Below, piece after piece: positions 36,825 through 48,387 of a stretch of DNA of 64,000 nucleotides. A program made the position numbers and the translations under genes. This DNA comes from Enterobacter sp. BIGb0383. GTDB taxonomy: Bacteria; Pseudomonadota; Gammaproteobacteria; Enterobacterales; Enterobacteriaceae. The DNA is taken from assembly GCF_003751845.1 (NCBI RefSeq), contig NZ_RJKQ01000001.1, positions 310,001 through 374,000 of the forward strand, read 5' to 3'. Position 1 is the first letter of the stretch. Every line of letters starts with the position of its first letter. Below the pieces are notes generated by a model. That model was not told the origin of the DNA. It saw only the letters and a list, made by a program, of their open reading frames with translations, and did no database searches.

Positions 36825-38261
36825 TTATGCTCCGGCGGCGAACAGACGCCCGTCACGCACCAGCTCGCGGGGATAACTGTTTTTCAGACGCGAGCCCACT
36901 TTTTTTGCCAAACCCAGTGGGATCCCCTGGAAAGTGACGATCATTTCATCGCTGGCCGGAAGCGTTTCAGGCCAGACATCCCGGCCGCGATACCACTCTT
37001 CGGCCTCCTGCGGCGTTAGCTCACAGCGGTGTGCGTCGTCAGCGGCCAGGGCGATAACGGCCTCATGCTGCCAGCGGAAACCTTTGTTATGCGTCTCGGC
37101 AAGCTTCAGGCCAATACGTGAGAAGCGAACCTTGCCCAACAGGGGTTCTATTTCGGTCGGGAACAGCCAGATCTCTTTATCGCGCTGCCACAGGGAGAGA
37201 CTGGCATCCCAGGCCAGTCCGGCTTTGCGGGCGGTCGCGGTGAGATCGGCGGCTTCGCGGGTTTTCAGCGGGCTGAAGGGGAATTTACCCATCTTATAGC
37301 CCGGTGCCGGCAGCGGCGCAATAGCCTGGGTCTTACGCAGGCGGGCGACAAAAAAACCTTCACAGTCATAAATTTGCGGGAAAACGTGCAGATCGCCCTC
37401 TGCCGTCAGCGCTTCGCCGGCGGTCGGGAAAAGCGCATTCAGCGGCTGACGTTCAACCGCCCCGGGATAGCGCGCCAGCAGCCATTCCACCACCTCTTCG
37501 TTCTCCTCACGGTTCAGCGTGCAGGTGGAGTAGACCAGAGTGCCACCGGGCCGCAGGGCATGGAAAGCGCTGTCGATAAGCTCCCGCTGGGTTTTGGCAA
37601 TTTCACTATTGCTTTCGGCGGACCAGTTTTTTAACGCATCCGGATCTTTACGCACCACGCCTTCGCCAGAGCAGGGGGCATCGAGCAGGATCGCGTCGAA
37701 AGCTTCCGGCAGCGCGGCGCCGAAAACCCGGCCATCGAAATGGGTCAGGGCCACGTTGCTAATGCCGCAGCGGCTGATATTGGCATGCAGCACTTTGACC
37801 CGGCTGGCGGAAAATTCATTGGCGAGGATCGCGCCCTGGTTGCCCATGCGGGCGGCGATCTGCGTGGTTTTAGAACCCGGCGCGGCCGCCACGTCCATCA
37901 CCCGCTGCGGTGAGTTACCGTCGGCAAACAGCGCCGTCACCGGCAGCATGGAGCTGGCTTCCTGAATATAAAAAAGGCCGCTCAGATGTTCGGCGGTGCT
38001 GCCCAGCGGGAGAGTTTCTTCATCTTCCCGGCTGATCCAGAATCCCTCTTCGCACCAGGGGATCGCACTGAGCTGCCAGCCATAAGGTGCAACCAGCGAC
38101 AAAAAGTCGGCCACGGTAATCTTCAGGGTATTGACGCGAATGCTGCGCCGCAGCGGGCGCTGGCAGGCTGCGATAAAATCATCGAGCGACAGATGGGCAG
38201 GCATTGCCGCCTGCATCAGAGCCAGAAAGTCGTCGGGAAGATAAGCTGAATTTTGAGCCAC
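36825..38261 (-). CDS. rsmF: 16S rRNA m5C1407 methyltransferase RsmF
   Basis: RsmF methylates C1407 of 16S rRNA. The 478-residue protein has the RNA-binding N-terminus, a SAM domain starting at [16 protein letters not shown] near residue 118, and the two family cysteines. The catalytic Cys lies in STCTLN near residue 247, and the product-release Cys in [10 protein letters not shown] near residue 197. A PUA-like C-terminal domain follows. It lies 78 nt downstream of letB on the same strand. Confidence 0.96.
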   Translation of the reverse strand: MAQNSAYLPDDFLALMQAAMPAHLSLDDFIAACQRPLRRSIRVNTLKITVADFLSLVAPYGWQLSAIPWCEEGFWISREDEETLPLGSTAEHLSGLFYIQEASSMLPVTALFADGNSPQRVMDVAAAPGSKTTQIAARMGNQGAILANEFSASRVKVLHANISRCGISNVALTHFDGRVFGAALPEAFDAILLDAPCSGEGVVRKDPDALKNWSAESNSEIAKTQRELIDSAFHALRPGGTLVYSTCTLNREENEEVVEWLLARYPGAVERQPLNALFPTAGEALTAEGDLHVFPQIYDCEGFFVARLRKTQAIAPLPAPGYKMGKFPFSPLKTREAADLTATARKAGLAWDASLSLWQRDKEIWLFPTEIEPLLGKVRFSRIGLKLAETHNKGFRWQHEAVIALAADDAHRCELTPQEAEEWYRGRDVWPETLPASDEMIVTFQGIPLGLAKKVGSRLKNSYPRELVRDGRLFAAGA

Positions 38262-38339
38262 GGGCGCACCACAGGGGAAAAAACGGGTGCGCAGTGTATC
38301 ACAAAGGCTCCGGCGCAGGCACGCCGGAGCTTGTTGATC

Positions 38340-40973
38340 TTAACGCGGCAGCGCGGTTCCCCATTCGCGCCACTCTTTGGGCTCCGCTTCCAGCAGCAGG
38401 AAGTGTTTACCCGGCTGCGCCTTCGGTGCCAGCGGAGTGCCCGGCGGCGTGGCAAAGGCAATACCACCGCGAATAAATTGGTTAAAGGTGCCGGTTTTCA
38501 CCACGCCGCCGATCAGCCCGAAGTCCAGGCTGTAGCCGGAGGCAAGCCAGAACACGGAGTTATTACGGACCAGGTGCTGATAATCCTTACTGATCCGCAT
38601 CGCAATCATCACGCGGTCGGAAAGAGTGCCCAGCGTCAGGCCCGTGACCGTGCCGACTTCGATACCGCGGAACAGTACCGGAGTGCCGATATTCAGCGAG
38701 CCGGAGTCCGGCGCTTCGACCACGATACTCAGCCCGTCCAGATAGCGGGAGTCGGTAATGGTCGTCTCCTGCAGCGTAAAGTCGCGACGTGCCTTACCCC
38801 GGCCCGGCTCGACGTTGATATAGGGCTGGAGGATCGTATCAAGATGCTCAACGCCACCTGCAGAAATCTGCGGGGTGATCACCGAGAAGCGGGAACCGAT
38901 GCGGGCGAAGGTCTCCATATACTCAGGATAAAGCACCGCCGTAGCCTGCACTTCGTTACGCTCGGTAATCAGTTTCAGAGTCTGGATCTGGCCGATATCA
39001 ATCCCCAGATAGCGAATCGGCATCCCTGGCGACAGCTTCCCGGCGTCAAAGGCATGCAGGGTAATCTGACCGCCCACGGCGCGGGCCGCCGTTTCTGACG
39101 GATAAAGAATCCGCTTGTCGCCCTGACGTGCGCTGGCTCCGGCACCGCTCAGATTATCGAAGCTGATGGCACCGCGCAGGGCACGCGACAGCGGCGAAGC
39201 CTGCACGGTCAGCCCGCTGCCATTAAGCTGCACTCGGGCACCGCCTTCGGCCCAGAACACGCTATTGCTGGTCAGCAGAGAGCGGTATTCCGGTTTGATA
39301 TGCAGTTCAATATCAAAGGCGTTGGCGCGAGGGCGAACGGTAATCACGTCCCCGACCTCAAACTTACGGTAGAGCACGACGGAACCGGCCTGCACATCGG
39401 GCAGAACGTCCGCCGTCAGGGTTAGCGTCGTGGTGGGGAGATCGCCCAGGCTATTTTCCAGGGCCTTATCAAGATTGGCATACAGCGGATACTGCGATTT
39501 AATCTCGCCTTTAGCACCCGGAAGGATGCGGATACCGCCGCTCAGCCATTCGCCCGCACTGGCGCCAAGAAACTCCACGCCGTCGAGGCCGACTTTGACA
39601 TCTATCCGGCTGTTGACCACAAATTTGCTGTCGCCGTGTACCAGCTCGCGATACTGCGGCTCGATAGCCACCGAGAAGCTGACGCCTTTGCTGGAGAGCG
39701 TGCGTTCCAGTACCTGGCCGACCTGGACGCCGTGCAGCACCAGCGGCTGACCGGCATCAATGCCGTAGCTCTCGGGCGCGTTCAGGCTGAGGGTCATCAC
39801 GTTGGGTTCCTGCAGCAGCGTTTTGGTCGCGGGCAGCACGGTAAAACGATCCCGCGGCTCGCCATCGCCCGGCACCAGTTCAAAGGTGCTGCCGGTCAGC
39901 AGACTGCTGATACCGGGGCTGTTAAGCGACAGTTTCGGGCTGCGCAGTTCGATGCGGGTATTGTCGCGCAGCAAATTGACCACGCTCGGATCGACGGTCA
40001 TTTCACCCGTCACGGCACCTTCAGTGGCCAGATTGAGCTTCGTCAGTTCGCCCACTTCCAGCCCCTGATACATCAGCGGCGTGGCACCGGCTCGCAGACC
40101 GTTGCCGTCGGGCAGATCCAGCTTAATCAGCACGCCGCGCTGGCTGTGGGCCAGATCCTCATACAGGCCAAACTCATCATCCTGTGCGGCGGGCTTTGAC
40201 TCGTCGGGAGAATCAAAGGCGATGGCGCCGTTGACCAGCGCCGCGAGGCTTTCCAGTTCGACCTTCGCTCCGGCCAGGCTAACATCGGCCTTCACGCCGG
40301 AAACGTTCCAGAAACGGCTGCCTTTCTTCACCAGATTGGTAAAGCGGCGTTCGATCAGGACATCGATGGTCACACCTTCTTTATTGGCATTAATGGTGTA
40401 GTCATAGACGCGGCCGACCGGGATTTTTCTGAAATAGACCAGCGACCCGCTGCTCAGCGAACCAAGATCGGGCGCGCGCAGATGGATCATCAGCTCACCG
40501 TTATTCAGGCGATATTTAGGCTGGGTATCCAGGGCCGTGAAGTGATCCTCCGGCTCGCCTTTTCCCGGCATCATGCCGATATAGTTACCGCCGACCAGCG
40601 CATCCAGCCCGGAAACCCCGGCAAGCGAAGCTTTGGGCGTGACCAGCCAGAACTGGGTCTGGCCGCGCAGGGAATCTTTCATGTCCGCCTTGATGCTGGC
40701 GACCACTTCGATTTTGTTGAGGTTTTCGCCGAGGCGAATTTCCTGCACGGTACCGACTTCCACACCCTGGTAGCGCACGGGTGTGCGGCCGGCAACAATT
40801 CCGTCAGCCGACATAAAATCGATGGTGATCGTCGTCCCGCGATCTTCGTAGCTGTTCCAGATAAGCCATCCGGCAATCATTAGCGCGATAACCGGCAGCA
40901 GCCAGAAAGGCGAAATACGTCGTTTGGTGGTAACTCGCGCCTCAGTCGGCGTAGCGGGCGTTTCCTGACTCAT
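38340..40973 (-). CDS. letB: Lipid-transport tunnel protein LetB (seven MCE domains)
   Basis: LetB (YebT) assembles into a long hexameric tube of stacked MCE domains that spans the periplasm for lipid transport. The ATG at 40973 gives 877 residues, exactly the E. coli length. An N-terminal cytoplasmic tail is followed by one membrane helix (about 22-42: [20 protein letters not shown]). Seven MCE repeats follow, each with a variant of the [11 protein letters not shown] / LxYRGIEVGxV motif. Its first 32 nt overlap the end of letA, indicating coupled translation. Confidence 0.96.
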   Translation of the reverse strand: MSQETPATPTEARVTTKRRISPFWLLPVIALMIAGWLIWNSYEDRGTTITIDFMSADGIVAGRTPVRYQGVEVGTVQEIRLGENLNKIEVVASIKADMKDSLRGQTQFWLVTPKASLAGVSGLDALVGGNYIGMMPGKGEPEDHFTALDTQPKYRLNNGELMIHLRAPDLGSLSSGSLVYFRKIPVGRVYDYTINANKEGVTIDVLIERRFTNLVKKGSRFWNVSGVKADVSLAGAKVELESLAALVNGAIAFDSPDESKPAAQDDEFGLYEDLAHSQRGVLIKLDLPDGNGLRAGATPLMYQGLEVGELTKLNLATEGAVTGEMTVDPSVVNLLRDNTRIELRSPKLSLNSPGISSLLTGSTFELVPGDGEPRDRFTVLPATKTLLQEPNVMTLSLNAPESYGIDAGQPLVLHGVQVGQVLERTLSSKGVSFSVAIEPQYRELVHGDSKFVVNSRIDVKVGLDGVEFLGASAGEWLSGGIRILPGAKGEIKSQYPLYANLDKALENSLGDLPTTTLTLTADVLPDVQAGSVVLYRKFEVGDVITVRPRANAFDIELHIKPEYRSLLTSNSVFWAEGGARVQLNGSGLTVQASPLSRALRGAISFDNLSGAGASARQGDKRILYPSETAARAVGGQITLHAFDAGKLSPGMPIRYLGIDIGQIQTLKLITERNEVQATAVLYPEYMETFARIGSRFSVITPQISAGGVEHLDTILQPYINVEPGRGKARRDFTLQETTITDSRYLDGLSIVVEAPDSGSLNIGTPVLFRGIEVGTVTGLTLGTLSDRVMIAMRISKDYQHLVRNNSVFWLASGYSLDFGLIGGVVKTGTFNQFIRGGIAFATPPGTPLAPKAQPGKHFLLLEAEPKEWREWGTALPR

Positions 40974-42225
40974 GTGCATCCCAAAGTAACCGGCTGTCCA
41001 GCCATTCGACAGCAAGAATAGTCAATATTACCGCAGAGCCGAAATAAAAGGCTGCGGGGCCCATCGTAAACGTCAGCAGCTGATCGCGGTTAATCAGCGA
41101 CATCGTCAGTGCGATAACGAATAAATCCAGCATCGACCAGCGGCCAATCCAGGTTACGGCGCGCAGCAGCACGATGCGCGCACGCAATCCCTGCTCGCAT
41201 TTGAAATGGATACTGATAAGCAGTGTAAACAGGACGATGACTTTGGTAAATGGCACCAGGATACTGGCGAAAAACACCACGGCGGCCACCGCGACGTTGC
41301 TATCCGCCAGCGACAGGATACCGGACATAATGGTGTCCTCCTGGCGCGCCCCGTTGACGTAGATAATCGAAATCGGCATCAGGTTCGCCGGGAACAGCAG
41401 GACCATCGATGCCAGCAGCGCGGCCCAGCTTTTTTGCAGGCTATGGCGACGGCGCTCGCGCAGCGGGATATGACAGCGCGGACAGCGACCACGGGGATCC
41501 GGCAGGCCGGTAAAGTGGCAGCCCAGACAGACGCGCAGATTCTCATGGGCACGACGGGCAGGGCGCTGAGGGTAAAACCGCTCCCAGAGCTGCTCGACGT
41601 TCAGATGAATTAGCGTCAGCACGCTGAGGATGGTCAGGCAGATAAAGGCGAACAGCCCAACGCCCGGCTGAAGGAAGGCGTAGTCCTGCACTTTGATGGA
41701 CGCGACGGCAATACCGACCAGATAAATATCCAGCATCACCCACTCTTTGAGCTTGTCCAGCATCAGCAAAACCGGGCGCAGATTCATACCGAGGATATTG
41801 CCGAGCCACAGATACGCGATGGCCAGCACCAGGACCAGCGGCGCGGCGACGGTACAGAACAGCACCATGGCGGCGGTAAGAGGATCGCCCTGGCTGGTCA
41901 TCTGCCAGATCCCCTGCAGCAGGTTGGCATCGATACGCACCCCGAGCAGATAAAGACGCAGCAGCGGTTCGCTCCAGGCGAAGGGCATCAGCAGCAGCAT
42001 GGTGCAGGCCATCGCGCCCAGACGGGTCAGGGACCAGTCGCGGCCATCGCGGATCTTTGCATTGCAGCAGGGACACCAGGCGCTCTGGTGCGATTTCATC
42101 TTTGGCAGCATAAAAAGCGTATCGCACTGGGGGCAACGTTGGTAATGTTCCCGCGGCAGCGGATCGCCAATTGCATGAACGGCGATTTTTTTGTCCGGCG
42201 TAAGCCGGGGGGTTTTAAGGGCCAT
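40942..42225 (-). CDS. letA: Lipid-transport inner membrane protein LetA (PqiA family)
   Basis: LetA (YebS) is the inner membrane partner that loads or accepts lipids at LetB. The 427-residue protein contains two PqiA-type modules. Each starts with a zinc-finger pair (CPQCDTLF ... CPCCNAKI at about 33-60, and CLGCHFTG ... CPRCHIPL at about 235-258) and continues with four membrane helices. It is the first gene of letA-letB and probably shares its transcript with rsmF and yebV. Confidence 0.96.
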   Translation of the reverse strand: MALKTPRLTPDKKIAVHAIGDPLPREHYQRCPQCDTLFMLPKMKSHQSAWCPCCNAKIRDGRDWSLTRLGAMACTMLLLMPFAWSEPLLRLYLLGVRIDANLLQGIWQMTSQGDPLTAAMVLFCTVAAPLVLVLAIAYLWLGNILGMNLRPVLLMLDKLKEWVMLDIYLVGIAVASIKVQDYAFLQPGVGLFAFICLTILSVLTLIHLNVEQLWERFYPQRPARRAHENLRVCLGCHFTGLPDPRGRCPRCHIPLRERRRHSLQKSWAALLASMVLLFPANLMPISIIYVNGARQEDTIMSGILSLADSNVAVAAVVFFASILVPFTKVIVLFTLLISIHFKCEQGLRARIVLLRAVTWIGRWSMLDLFVIALTMSLINRDQLLTFTMGPAAFYFGSAVILTILAVEWLDSRLLWDAHESGNARYAD

Positions 42226-42368
42226 TTATCGCGCTAGTAAATGATTGAATGGATCTATATTAACTCATGAATGGATTCATCTTGAGCCTGAACGCATTTA
42301 ATGCTTATTTTATAATGCTGAAGACAAGCCGTATACGGCCCGAAGTAAGACAACATAGTGATTGCATA

Positions 42369-42866
42369 ATGAACAAAACAGAATTTTACGCGGACTTAAA
42401 CCGTGATTTTCAGGCGTTGATGGCAGGCGAAACCAGTTTCCTGGCGATGCTGGCCAATACCAGCGCGCTGCTGTTTGAGCGTCTGGATGGGGTGAACTGG
42501 GCAGGATTTTATCTGCTGGAAGACGATACGCTGGTGCTGGGGCCGTTCCAGGGCAAAATCGCCTGCGTGCGAATTCCAGTTGGACGCGGCGTTTGCGGTA
42601 CGGCAGTGGCGCAGAATGCGGTGCAGCGTGTCGAAGATGTGCATGCTTTTGCCGGGCATATCGCCTGTGATGCCGCCAGTAATTCTGAAATCGTACTGCC
42701 GCTGGTGGTGAAAAATCAGATTATTGGTGTACTGGATATCGACAGCACGCTCTTTTCTCGCTTCACCGCTGAGGATGAGCAGGGGCTGCGGACCCTTGTC
42801 GCAGGCCTGGAACAGCTGCTTGTCTCTACGGATTATCAAAAATTCTTTGCGTCCGTCGCAGGATAA
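42369..42866 (+). CDS. msrC: Free methionine-(R)-sulfoxide reductase
   Basis: MsrC reduces free Met-R-sulfoxide. It is a single GAF domain of 165 residues, the E. coli length, with the start at 42369 (MNKTEFYADLNRDFQ). The three catalytic/resolving cysteines are in GKIACVRIPVGRGVCG (two) and HIACDAASNSEI. It is divergent from letA with 143 nt between the start codons. Confidence 0.95.
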   Translation: MNKTEFYADLNRDFQALMAGETSFLAMLANTSALLFERLDGVNWAGFYLLEDDTLVLGPFQGKIACVRIPVGRGVCGTAVAQNAVQRVEDVHAFAGHIACDAASNSEIVLPLVVKNQIIGVLDIDSTLFSRFTAEDEQGLRTLVAGLEQLLVSTDYQKFFASVAG

Positions 42867-42963
42867 TCAACGGATAACGTAGCATTTAGCGATGGCGTCA
42901 TTATAATGGCGCCTGTTCATGCCTGCGGCTTGTTGGCTACGTCCGTTGTAATCAGGAAATTTC

Positions 42964-43647
42964 ATGGAAAATCAACCTAAGTTGAATAGCAGTAAAGAAG
43001 TTATCGCGTTTCTGGCCGAGCGTTTCCCCCAGTGCTTTAGCGCTGAAGGCGAAGCCCGCCCCCTGAAGATTGGTATCTTCCAGGATCTGGTCACGCGCGT
43101 TGAGGGAGAGATGAATCTCAGTAAAACTCAACTTCGCTCCGCATTACGTCTCTACACGTCCAGCTGGCGTTATCTGCATGGCGTTAAGCTCGGTGCAATC
43201 CGCGTCGACCTCGATGGTAACCCTTGTGGTGAACTCGATGCGCAGCACGTTGAGCATGCACGTCAGCAGCTTGAAGAAGCGAAAGCGCGGGTGCAGGCCC
43301 AGCGTGCTGAACAGCAGGCTAAAAAGCGTGAAGCCGCCGCTGCTGAAGGCAAAACTGACGCGCCGCGTCGCGAACGCAAACCTCGTCCGGCTCCGCGCCG
43401 CGCCGAAGGTGCCGATCGCAAACCGCGTACCGATAAGCCTGCGGCAAAAGCGCCGCGTGTGGTGCAGGAAGAGCGTCATACTCCAGTTTCAGATTTGTCC
43501 GCCCTGAATGTGGGTCAAAATCTGAAAGTGAAAGCAGGCAACAATGCAATGGACGCCACCGTGCTGGAAATCACCAAAGATGGCGTGCGTGTACAGCTAA
43601 CTTCTGGTATGTCGATGATTGTACGCGCGGAACACCTGTTGTTCTGA
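42964..43647 (+). CDS. proQ: RNA chaperone ProQ
   Basis: ProQ is a global RNA-binding protein that stabilises small RNAs and mRNA 3' ends and affects ProP and osmotic responses. The 227-residue product (E. coli: 232) has the FinO-like N-terminal domain (about 1-125, including [19 protein letters not shown]). A basic Lys/Arg/Ala-rich linker fills about 110-175, and a Tudor-like C-terminal domain about 180-227 ([19 protein letters not shown]). It is followed after 19 nt by prc, an operon pair shared with E. coli. Confidence 0.96.
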   Translation: MENQPKLNSSKEVIAFLAERFPQCFSAEGEARPLKIGIFQDLVTRVEGEMNLSKTQLRSALRLYTSSWRYLHGVKLGAIRVDLDGNPCGELDAQHVEHARQQLEEAKARVQAQRAEQQAKKREAAAAEGKTDAPRRERKPRPAPRRAEGADRKPRTDKPAAKAPRVVQEERHTPVSDLSALNVGQNLKVKAGNNAMDATVLEITKDGVRVQLTSGMSMIVRAEHLLF

Positions 43648-43666
43648 TACGGAGACCAGGCCTGGC

Positions 43667-45715
43667 ATGAACACAATTTTTAAAGTCACCGCGCTGGCGG
43701 GCCTGTTGCTAGTGACAGGCCATGCCGTTGCCGTGGAAGATATTACGCGTGTTGAGCAGATCCCTCTGATGAAGGAAGAAGCTGAGCACGCCACGGTCAG
43801 TGAGCGCGTAACCTCCCGGTTTACGCGTTCTCACTACCGTCAGTTCGATCTCGACGAATCCTTCTCCGCGAAAATTTTTCAGCGCTATCTCAATCTGCTT
43901 GATTACAGCCATAACGTTCTGCTGGCCAGTGACGTTGAGCAGTTTGCGAAAAAGCAGGGCCAGATTGGCGATGAACTGCGCAGCGGAAAGCTGGAGGTTT
44001 TCTACGACCTGTACAACCAGGCGCAGAAACGTCGTTTTGAGCGTTATGAATATGCGCTCAAGGTGCTGGAACGTCCGATGGATTTCAGCGGCACCGATAC
44101 CTTCAATCTGGATCGCAGCAAATCACCCTGGCCGAAAAACGAAGCCGAACTTAATGCGCTCTGGGATGCCAAGGTCAAATATGACCAGCTCAGCCTCAAG
44201 CTGACCGGGAAAAGCGATAAAGAAATTCGCGAGACCCTGACCCGCCGCTATAAGTTTGCCATTCGCCGACTGGCGCAGACCAACAGTGAAGATGTGTTCT
44301 CGCTGGCGATGACCGCCTTTGCGCGTGAAATCGATCCGCACACCAACTATCTCTCACCGCGTAACACCGAGCAGTTTAATACTGAAATGAGCCTGTCTCT
44401 GGAAGGTATCGGTGCCGTGCTGCAGATGGATGATGACTACACGGTGATCAACTCGATGGTTGCGGGCGGTCCGGCGGCGAAAAGCAAGGCGATAAGCGTT
44501 GGCGATCGCATCGTCGGCGTCGGTCAGACCGGCCAGAATATGGTTGACGTGATCGGCTGGCGTCTGGATGACGTGGTTGCCCTGATTAAAGGGCCGAAAG
44601 CCAGCAAGGTTCGCCTTGAGGTTCTTCCGGCAGGTAAGGGCACCAAAACCCGTATCGTTACCCTGACCCGCGAGCGCATCCGTCTGGAAGATCGCGCGGT
44701 TAAAATGTCGGTGAAGACCGTCGGTAAGGAAAAAGTTGGGGTGCTGGATATTCCGGGCTTCTATGTTGGCCTGACCGATGACGTCAAAGCCCAGCTGCAG
44801 AAACTGGAAAAACAGAACGTCAGCAGCATTATTATCGACCTGCGCAGCAACGGCGGCGGGGCGCTGACCGAAGCGGTATCGCTTTCCGGCCTGTTTATCC
44901 CGTCCGGCCCGGTGGTGCAGGTGCGCGATAACAACGGTAAAGTGCGCGAAGACAGCGATACCGACGGCGTGGTCTACTATAAAGGCCCGCTGGTGGTAAT
45001 GGTTGACCGCTTTAGCGCATCCGCCTCGGAAATCTTTGCTGCCGCGATGCAGGACTACGGCCGGGCGCTGATCGTCGGGGAACCGACCTTCGGTAAAGGC
45101 ACCGTGCAGCAGTACCGCTCTCTGAACCGTATCTACGATCAGATGCTGCGCCCGGAATGGCCGGCGCTGGGATCCGTTCAGTACACGATCCAGAAGTTCT
45201 ACCGCATCAACGGCGGCAGTACTCAGCGTAAAGGCGTCACGCCGGATATCCTGATGCCAACCGGTACGGAAGAGACCGAAACCGGCGAGCAGTTTGAAGA
45301 TAACGCCCTGCCGTGGGATAGCATCAACGCGGCAAGCTGGGTGAAATCCGGCGATCTGAAACCGTTCGGCCCGCAGCTGCTGGCTCAGCATGAAGCGCGT
45401 ATCGCGAAAGATCCTGAGTTCCAGTACATCGTGAAAGACATCGCCCGTTTCAACGCCCTGAAGGCGAAGAAAAACATCGTTTCTCTTAATTACGCCCAGC
45501 GTGAAAAAGAGAACGTAGAGGATGATGCGATTCGTCTGGCGCGCATTAACGATCGCTATAAGCGTGAAGGCAAAGCGCCGCTGAAAAAACTCGACGATCT
45601 GCCGAAGGATTATCAGGAGCCGGATCCGTATCTCGATGAGACGGTCCATATCGCACTCGATCTGTCGCAGCTTGATAAATCGAAGCCGGCGGAAAACCCG
45701 GCACCCGCCAAATAA
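43667..45715 (+). CDS. prc: Tail-specific periplasmic protease Prc
   Basis: Prc (Tsp) degrades periplasmic proteins with nonpolar C-termini, processes FtsI and controls the peptidoglycan hydrolase MepS with NlpI. The start at 43667 gives 682 residues with a signal peptide ending near GHAVA. A PDZ domain lies at about 240-330 (SLEGIGAVLQMDDDYTVINS). The catalytic Ser is in RFSASASEIFAAAMQDYG near residue 452, and the Lys is in EPTFGKGTVQQY about 25 residues on. The C-terminal DUF3340 region completes the family architecture. Confidence 0.97.
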   Translation: MNTIFKVTALAGLLLVTGHAVAVEDITRVEQIPLMKEEAEHATVSERVTSRFTRSHYRQFDLDESFSAKIFQRYLNLLDYSHNVLLASDVEQFAKKQGQIGDELRSGKLEVFYDLYNQAQKRRFERYEYALKVLERPMDFSGTDTFNLDRSKSPWPKNEAELNALWDAKVKYDQLSLKLTGKSDKEIRETLTRRYKFAIRRLAQTNSEDVFSLAMTAFAREIDPHTNYLSPRNTEQFNTEMSLSLEGIGAVLQMDDDYTVINSMVAGGPAAKSKAISVGDRIVGVGQTGQNMVDVIGWRLDDVVALIKGPKASKVRLEVLPAGKGTKTRIVTLTRERIRLEDRAVKMSVKTVGKEKVGVLDIPGFYVGLTDDVKAQLQKLEKQNVSSIIIDLRSNGGGALTEAVSLSGLFIPSGPVVQVRDNNGKVREDSDTDGVVYYKGPLVVMVDRFSASASEIFAAAMQDYGRALIVGEPTFGKGTVQQYRSLNRIYDQMLRPEWPALGSVQYTIQKFYRINGGSTQRKGVTPDILMPTGTEETETGEQFEDNALPWDSINAASWVKSGDLKPFGPQLLAQHEARIAKDPEFQYIVKDIARFNALKAKKNIVSLNYAQREKENVEDDAIRLARINDRYKREGKAPLKKLDDLPKDYQEPDPYLDETVHIALDLSQLDKSKPAENPAPAK

Positions 45716-45721
45716 GACCCC

Positions 45722-45752
45722 ACGGGCACAAGAAATTGTGCCCGTTTTTTTT
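45722..45752 (+). terminator. Terminator of prc
   Basis: ACGGGCACA / TGTGCCCGT with a 6-nt loop is followed by eight T residues. It begins 7 nt after the prc stop codon. Confidence 0.92.
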
Positions 45753-45906
45753 CCTCTGTGAACCCACGTAAGCATGATGCTACAAAATGTAAAGTTGTGT
45801 TTTTCTCGTGACTTACCGGACCGTGATGCTTGAAAATGCCGCGCATACCCATACGATATGGGATAGCGCATAGTGCGTTTTGTTAAATCGAGGTTAAAAG
45901 AATATT

Positions 45907-46788
45907 ATGATGCGAATCGCGCTCTTCCTGATGACCAACCTGGCGGTTATGGTGGTATTCGGACTGGTGCTGAGCCTGACCGGAATTCAGTCAAGCAGCA
46001 TGACGGGCCTGCTGATCATGGCGCTGCTGTTTGGTTTTGGTGGTTCGATCGTTTCACTGCTGATGTCAAAATGGATGGCGTTGAAATCGGTTGGCGGCGA
46101 AGTGATTACGCAGCCGCGCAACGAAAGCGAGCGCTGGCTGCTGGACACCGTTGCGAATCAGTCCCGCAAGGTCGGGATTGCGACGCCGGAGGTAGCTATC
46201 TATCACGCCCCGGATATTAACGCCTTTGCCACGGGTGCCCGTCGCGATGCGTCGCTGGTGGCGGTCAGTACTGGCCTGCTGCAGAATATGAGCCGCGATG
46301 AGGCTGAAGCGGTCATTGCGCACGAGATAAGCCATATCGCTAACGGAGACATGGTCACCATGACCCTGATCCAGGGCGTCGTGAACACCTTTGTTATCTT
46401 TATCTCGCGTATTCTTGCCCAGATTGCCGCGGGCTTCCTCGGCGGCAACCGCGATGAAGGCGAGAGCAACAACGGCAACCCGATGATCTACTTCGCCGTG
46501 GCGATGGTGCTGGAGCTGGTATTTGGTATTCTGGCCAGCATTATTACCATGTGGTTCTCCCGCTATCGCGAGTTCCATGCGGACGCCGGATCGGCGAAGC
46601 TGGTGGGGCGTGAGAAGATGATTGCCGCGCTGCAGCGTCTGAAAACCAGCTATGAGCCGCAGGAAGCCAGCAGCATGATGGCCTTCTGCATCAACGGTAA
46701 GTCAAAATCGCTGAGCGAAATGTTTATGACGCACCCGCCGCTGGATAAGCGTATTGAAGCGCTGCGCAGCGGTGAATACCTGAAATAG
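45907..46788 (+). CDS. htpX: Membrane zinc protease HtpX
   Basis: HtpX is an M48 metalloprotease that degrades damaged inner membrane proteins alongside FtsH. The 293-residue protein has two N-terminal membrane helices (about 5-27 and 33-54) and the zinc site HEISH at about residue 139 ([13 protein letters not shown]). Two more hydrophobic segments and the third ligand region ([13 protein letters not shown]) near residue 222 follow. In E. coli it is controlled by CpxR. I see only a possible GTAAA half-site in the leader. Confidence 0.96.
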   Translation: MMRIALFLMTNLAVMVVFGLVLSLTGIQSSSMTGLLIMALLFGFGGSIVSLLMSKWMALKSVGGEVITQPRNESERWLLDTVANQSRKVGIATPEVAIYHAPDINAFATGARRDASLVAVSTGLLQNMSRDEAEAVIAHEISHIANGDMVTMTLIQGVVNTFVIFISRILAQIAAGFLGGNRDEGESNNGNPMIYFAVAMVLELVFGILASIITMWFSRYREFHADAGSAKLVGREKMIAALQRLKTSYEPQEASSMMAFCINGKSKSLSEMFMTHPPLDKRIEALRSGEYLK

Positions 46789-46806
46789 TCGTAACGTTTC
46801 TGAAGT

Positions 46807-46838
46807 AAAAAAGCGCGTCCTGGTGACGCGCTTTTTTT
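46807..46838. terminator. Bidirectional terminator between htpX and yebQ
   Basis: The 13-bp stem AAAAAAGCGCGTC / GACGCGCTTTTTT has a 5-nt loop and T-runs on both strands. It serves the two convergent genes. Confidence 0.9.
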
Positions 46839-48210
46839 ACGCCTGTGCCCGGGGCTGGCGGATACGCAACCCGCTGACCAGGGCCGCCAGCGTCGCCAGA
46901 CCTCCGGCGAGCCACAGTGAGATATGGGTGCCCTGAGTGGCGAAAAGGTTAAACATTAGCGCGACCAGCGCCGCGCCGATGCTCTGCCCCAGAAGCCTGG
47001 CAGTACCGAGCATCCCGCTGGCACCGCCGCTGCGGTTTCGCGGCGCGGAGGCGATAATCGTATGGTTGTTGGGGGACTGAAACAGACCGAACCCGGCCCC
47101 GCACAGCGCCATACGCCAGACAATATCGATGTCTGCAGGTTCGGCAGGCAGCATCGCCAGCGCAAACAGTCCGCAGGCCATTACCGCCAGTCCCAGCGCC
47201 CCAAGCACCCCGGCGTGCACCCGCTCAATCAGATACCCGGCCAGCGGCGCCATCACCATGGTCGCCAGCGGCCAGGGCGTCAGCAGCAGGCCGGTTTCGA
47301 CTTCGCTGCGACCCAAAACCCCCTGGAGGAAGAAAGGCAGAGAGACCAGCGCCAGCATCTGGGCGCAGAAAGAGAGGATTGAGGTGCCAATAGAGAGTGA
47401 GAACAGGGGAATGCGCAGCAGATCAACCGGCAGCAGCGGAACCGGCAGGCGCAGCTGCCGACGAATAAAAATCGTACCGACAATCAGCATCACGATGACT
47501 TCACCCAGCGTTAGCGCCACGGGTTGCCCCTGGGCAAAACCGCTGAGGGCGGCAATCAACAGGCCAAAGGTCAGGGCGTTCATCACCGCACCGGGGAGAT
47601 CGAAATGCGTTGCCAGACTGCGTGCGCCGTTGGCCGGCAAAAAGCGCAGGGCCAGTACCAGGGCGGCGATGCCGACGGGGATATTGACCAGGAAGAGCCA
47701 CTGCCAGGAGGCAACGGAGAGTATCGCCGCCGCAAGGGTTGGCCCGGACGCGGCCGAGACGGCAACGATAAAGGAGTTGATCCCCATTCCGCGTCCCAGC
47801 TGCCGCTGGGGATAGATAAGCCGGATCAGCGCCGTATTGACGCTCATCAGAGCCGCGCCGCCGAACCCCTGCAGCACCCTGGCAAAAGTTAACATCTCCA
47901 GCGACGTGGAGAAGGCGCAGAGCAGCGAGGTGAGGGTAAAGAGAGCCAGCCCGCACTGATAAACGCGGCGGTAGCCAACCATATCGCCCAGAAACGACAG
48001 CGGCAGAAGGGCGACCACAATCGCTATCTGATAGGCGTTGATCACCCAGATGGACGCGGCGGGCGAGGCGTAGAGATCGCGGGCAATAGTGGGGAGGGCA
48101 ACGTTTGTGATCGTGCCGTCTAGTACGGCCATGGCGATCCCAAAAATGATGGCGACGATTGCACCGTAACGACGGGGCACCGGCAACCCGTCGAGAACGT
48201 GATTATCCAT
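46837..48210 (-). CDS. yebQ: MFS transporter YebQ (DHA2 drug:H+ antiporter family)
   Basis: This 457-residue integral membrane protein has about 14 predicted helices. It carries the MFS signatures DGTITNVALPTIARDL in helix 1 and FLGDMVGYRRVYQCGLALF in the helix 2-3 loop. ARVLQGFGGAALM lies in helix 4, with the antiporter-type SAASGPTLAAAIL in helix 5. It resembles multidrug exporters, but its substrate is not known. It is convergent with htpX and divergent from kdgR, as in E. coli. Confidence 0.92.
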   Translation of the reverse strand: MDNHVLDGLPVPRRYGAIVAIIFGIAMAVLDGTITNVALPTIARDLYASPAASIWVINAYQIAIVVALLPLSFLGDMVGYRRVYQCGLALFTLTSLLCAFSTSLEMLTFARVLQGFGGAALMSVNTALIRLIYPQRQLGRGMGINSFIVAVSAASGPTLAAAILSVASWQWLFLVNIPVGIAALVLALRFLPANGARSLATHFDLPGAVMNALTFGLLIAALSGFAQGQPVALTLGEVIVMLIVGTIFIRRQLRLPVPLLPVDLLRIPLFSLSIGTSILSFCAQMLALVSLPFFLQGVLGRSEVETGLLLTPWPLATMVMAPLAGYLIERVHAGVLGALGLAVMACGLFALAMLPAEPADIDIVWRMALCGAGFGLFQSPNNHTIIASAPRNRSGGASGMLGTARLLGQSIGAALVALMFNLFATQGTHISLWLAGGLATLAALVSGLRIRQPRAQA

Positions 48211-48387
48211 AGAAAAAGTGTGAGCCTGGCGTAATTATTCTTCAGATAATGATTTTAGCATTGATAATTCGTGTTTATGTCGCAGAATTATAACTAAGTC
48301 GCGGAAGATTGATTGCGGCAGAGGTCGGGCGAATTTATAATAAAAACCGGTTCTAATTTTTATAAAACAGTTGCGATGAGGTGATTA

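Noticed and set aside
42964-43647. Lys/Arg/Ala-rich middle of proQ considered as a repeat or mobile fragment
   Set aside because: It is the normal flexible linker between the FinO-like and Tudor-like domains of ProQ.
45760-45815. Possible CpxR box in the htpX leader (a GTAAA half-site in TGTAAAGTTGTG)
   Set aside because: Only one half-site is present. The second GTAAA repeat at the required spacing is missing.
44354-45871. A 505-codon open frame antisense to prc
   Set aside because: It lies almost fully opposite prc, whose domains and catalytic residues are intact. The antisense product is Arg/Gln/His-rich, as expected from reverse-reading GC-rich codons.
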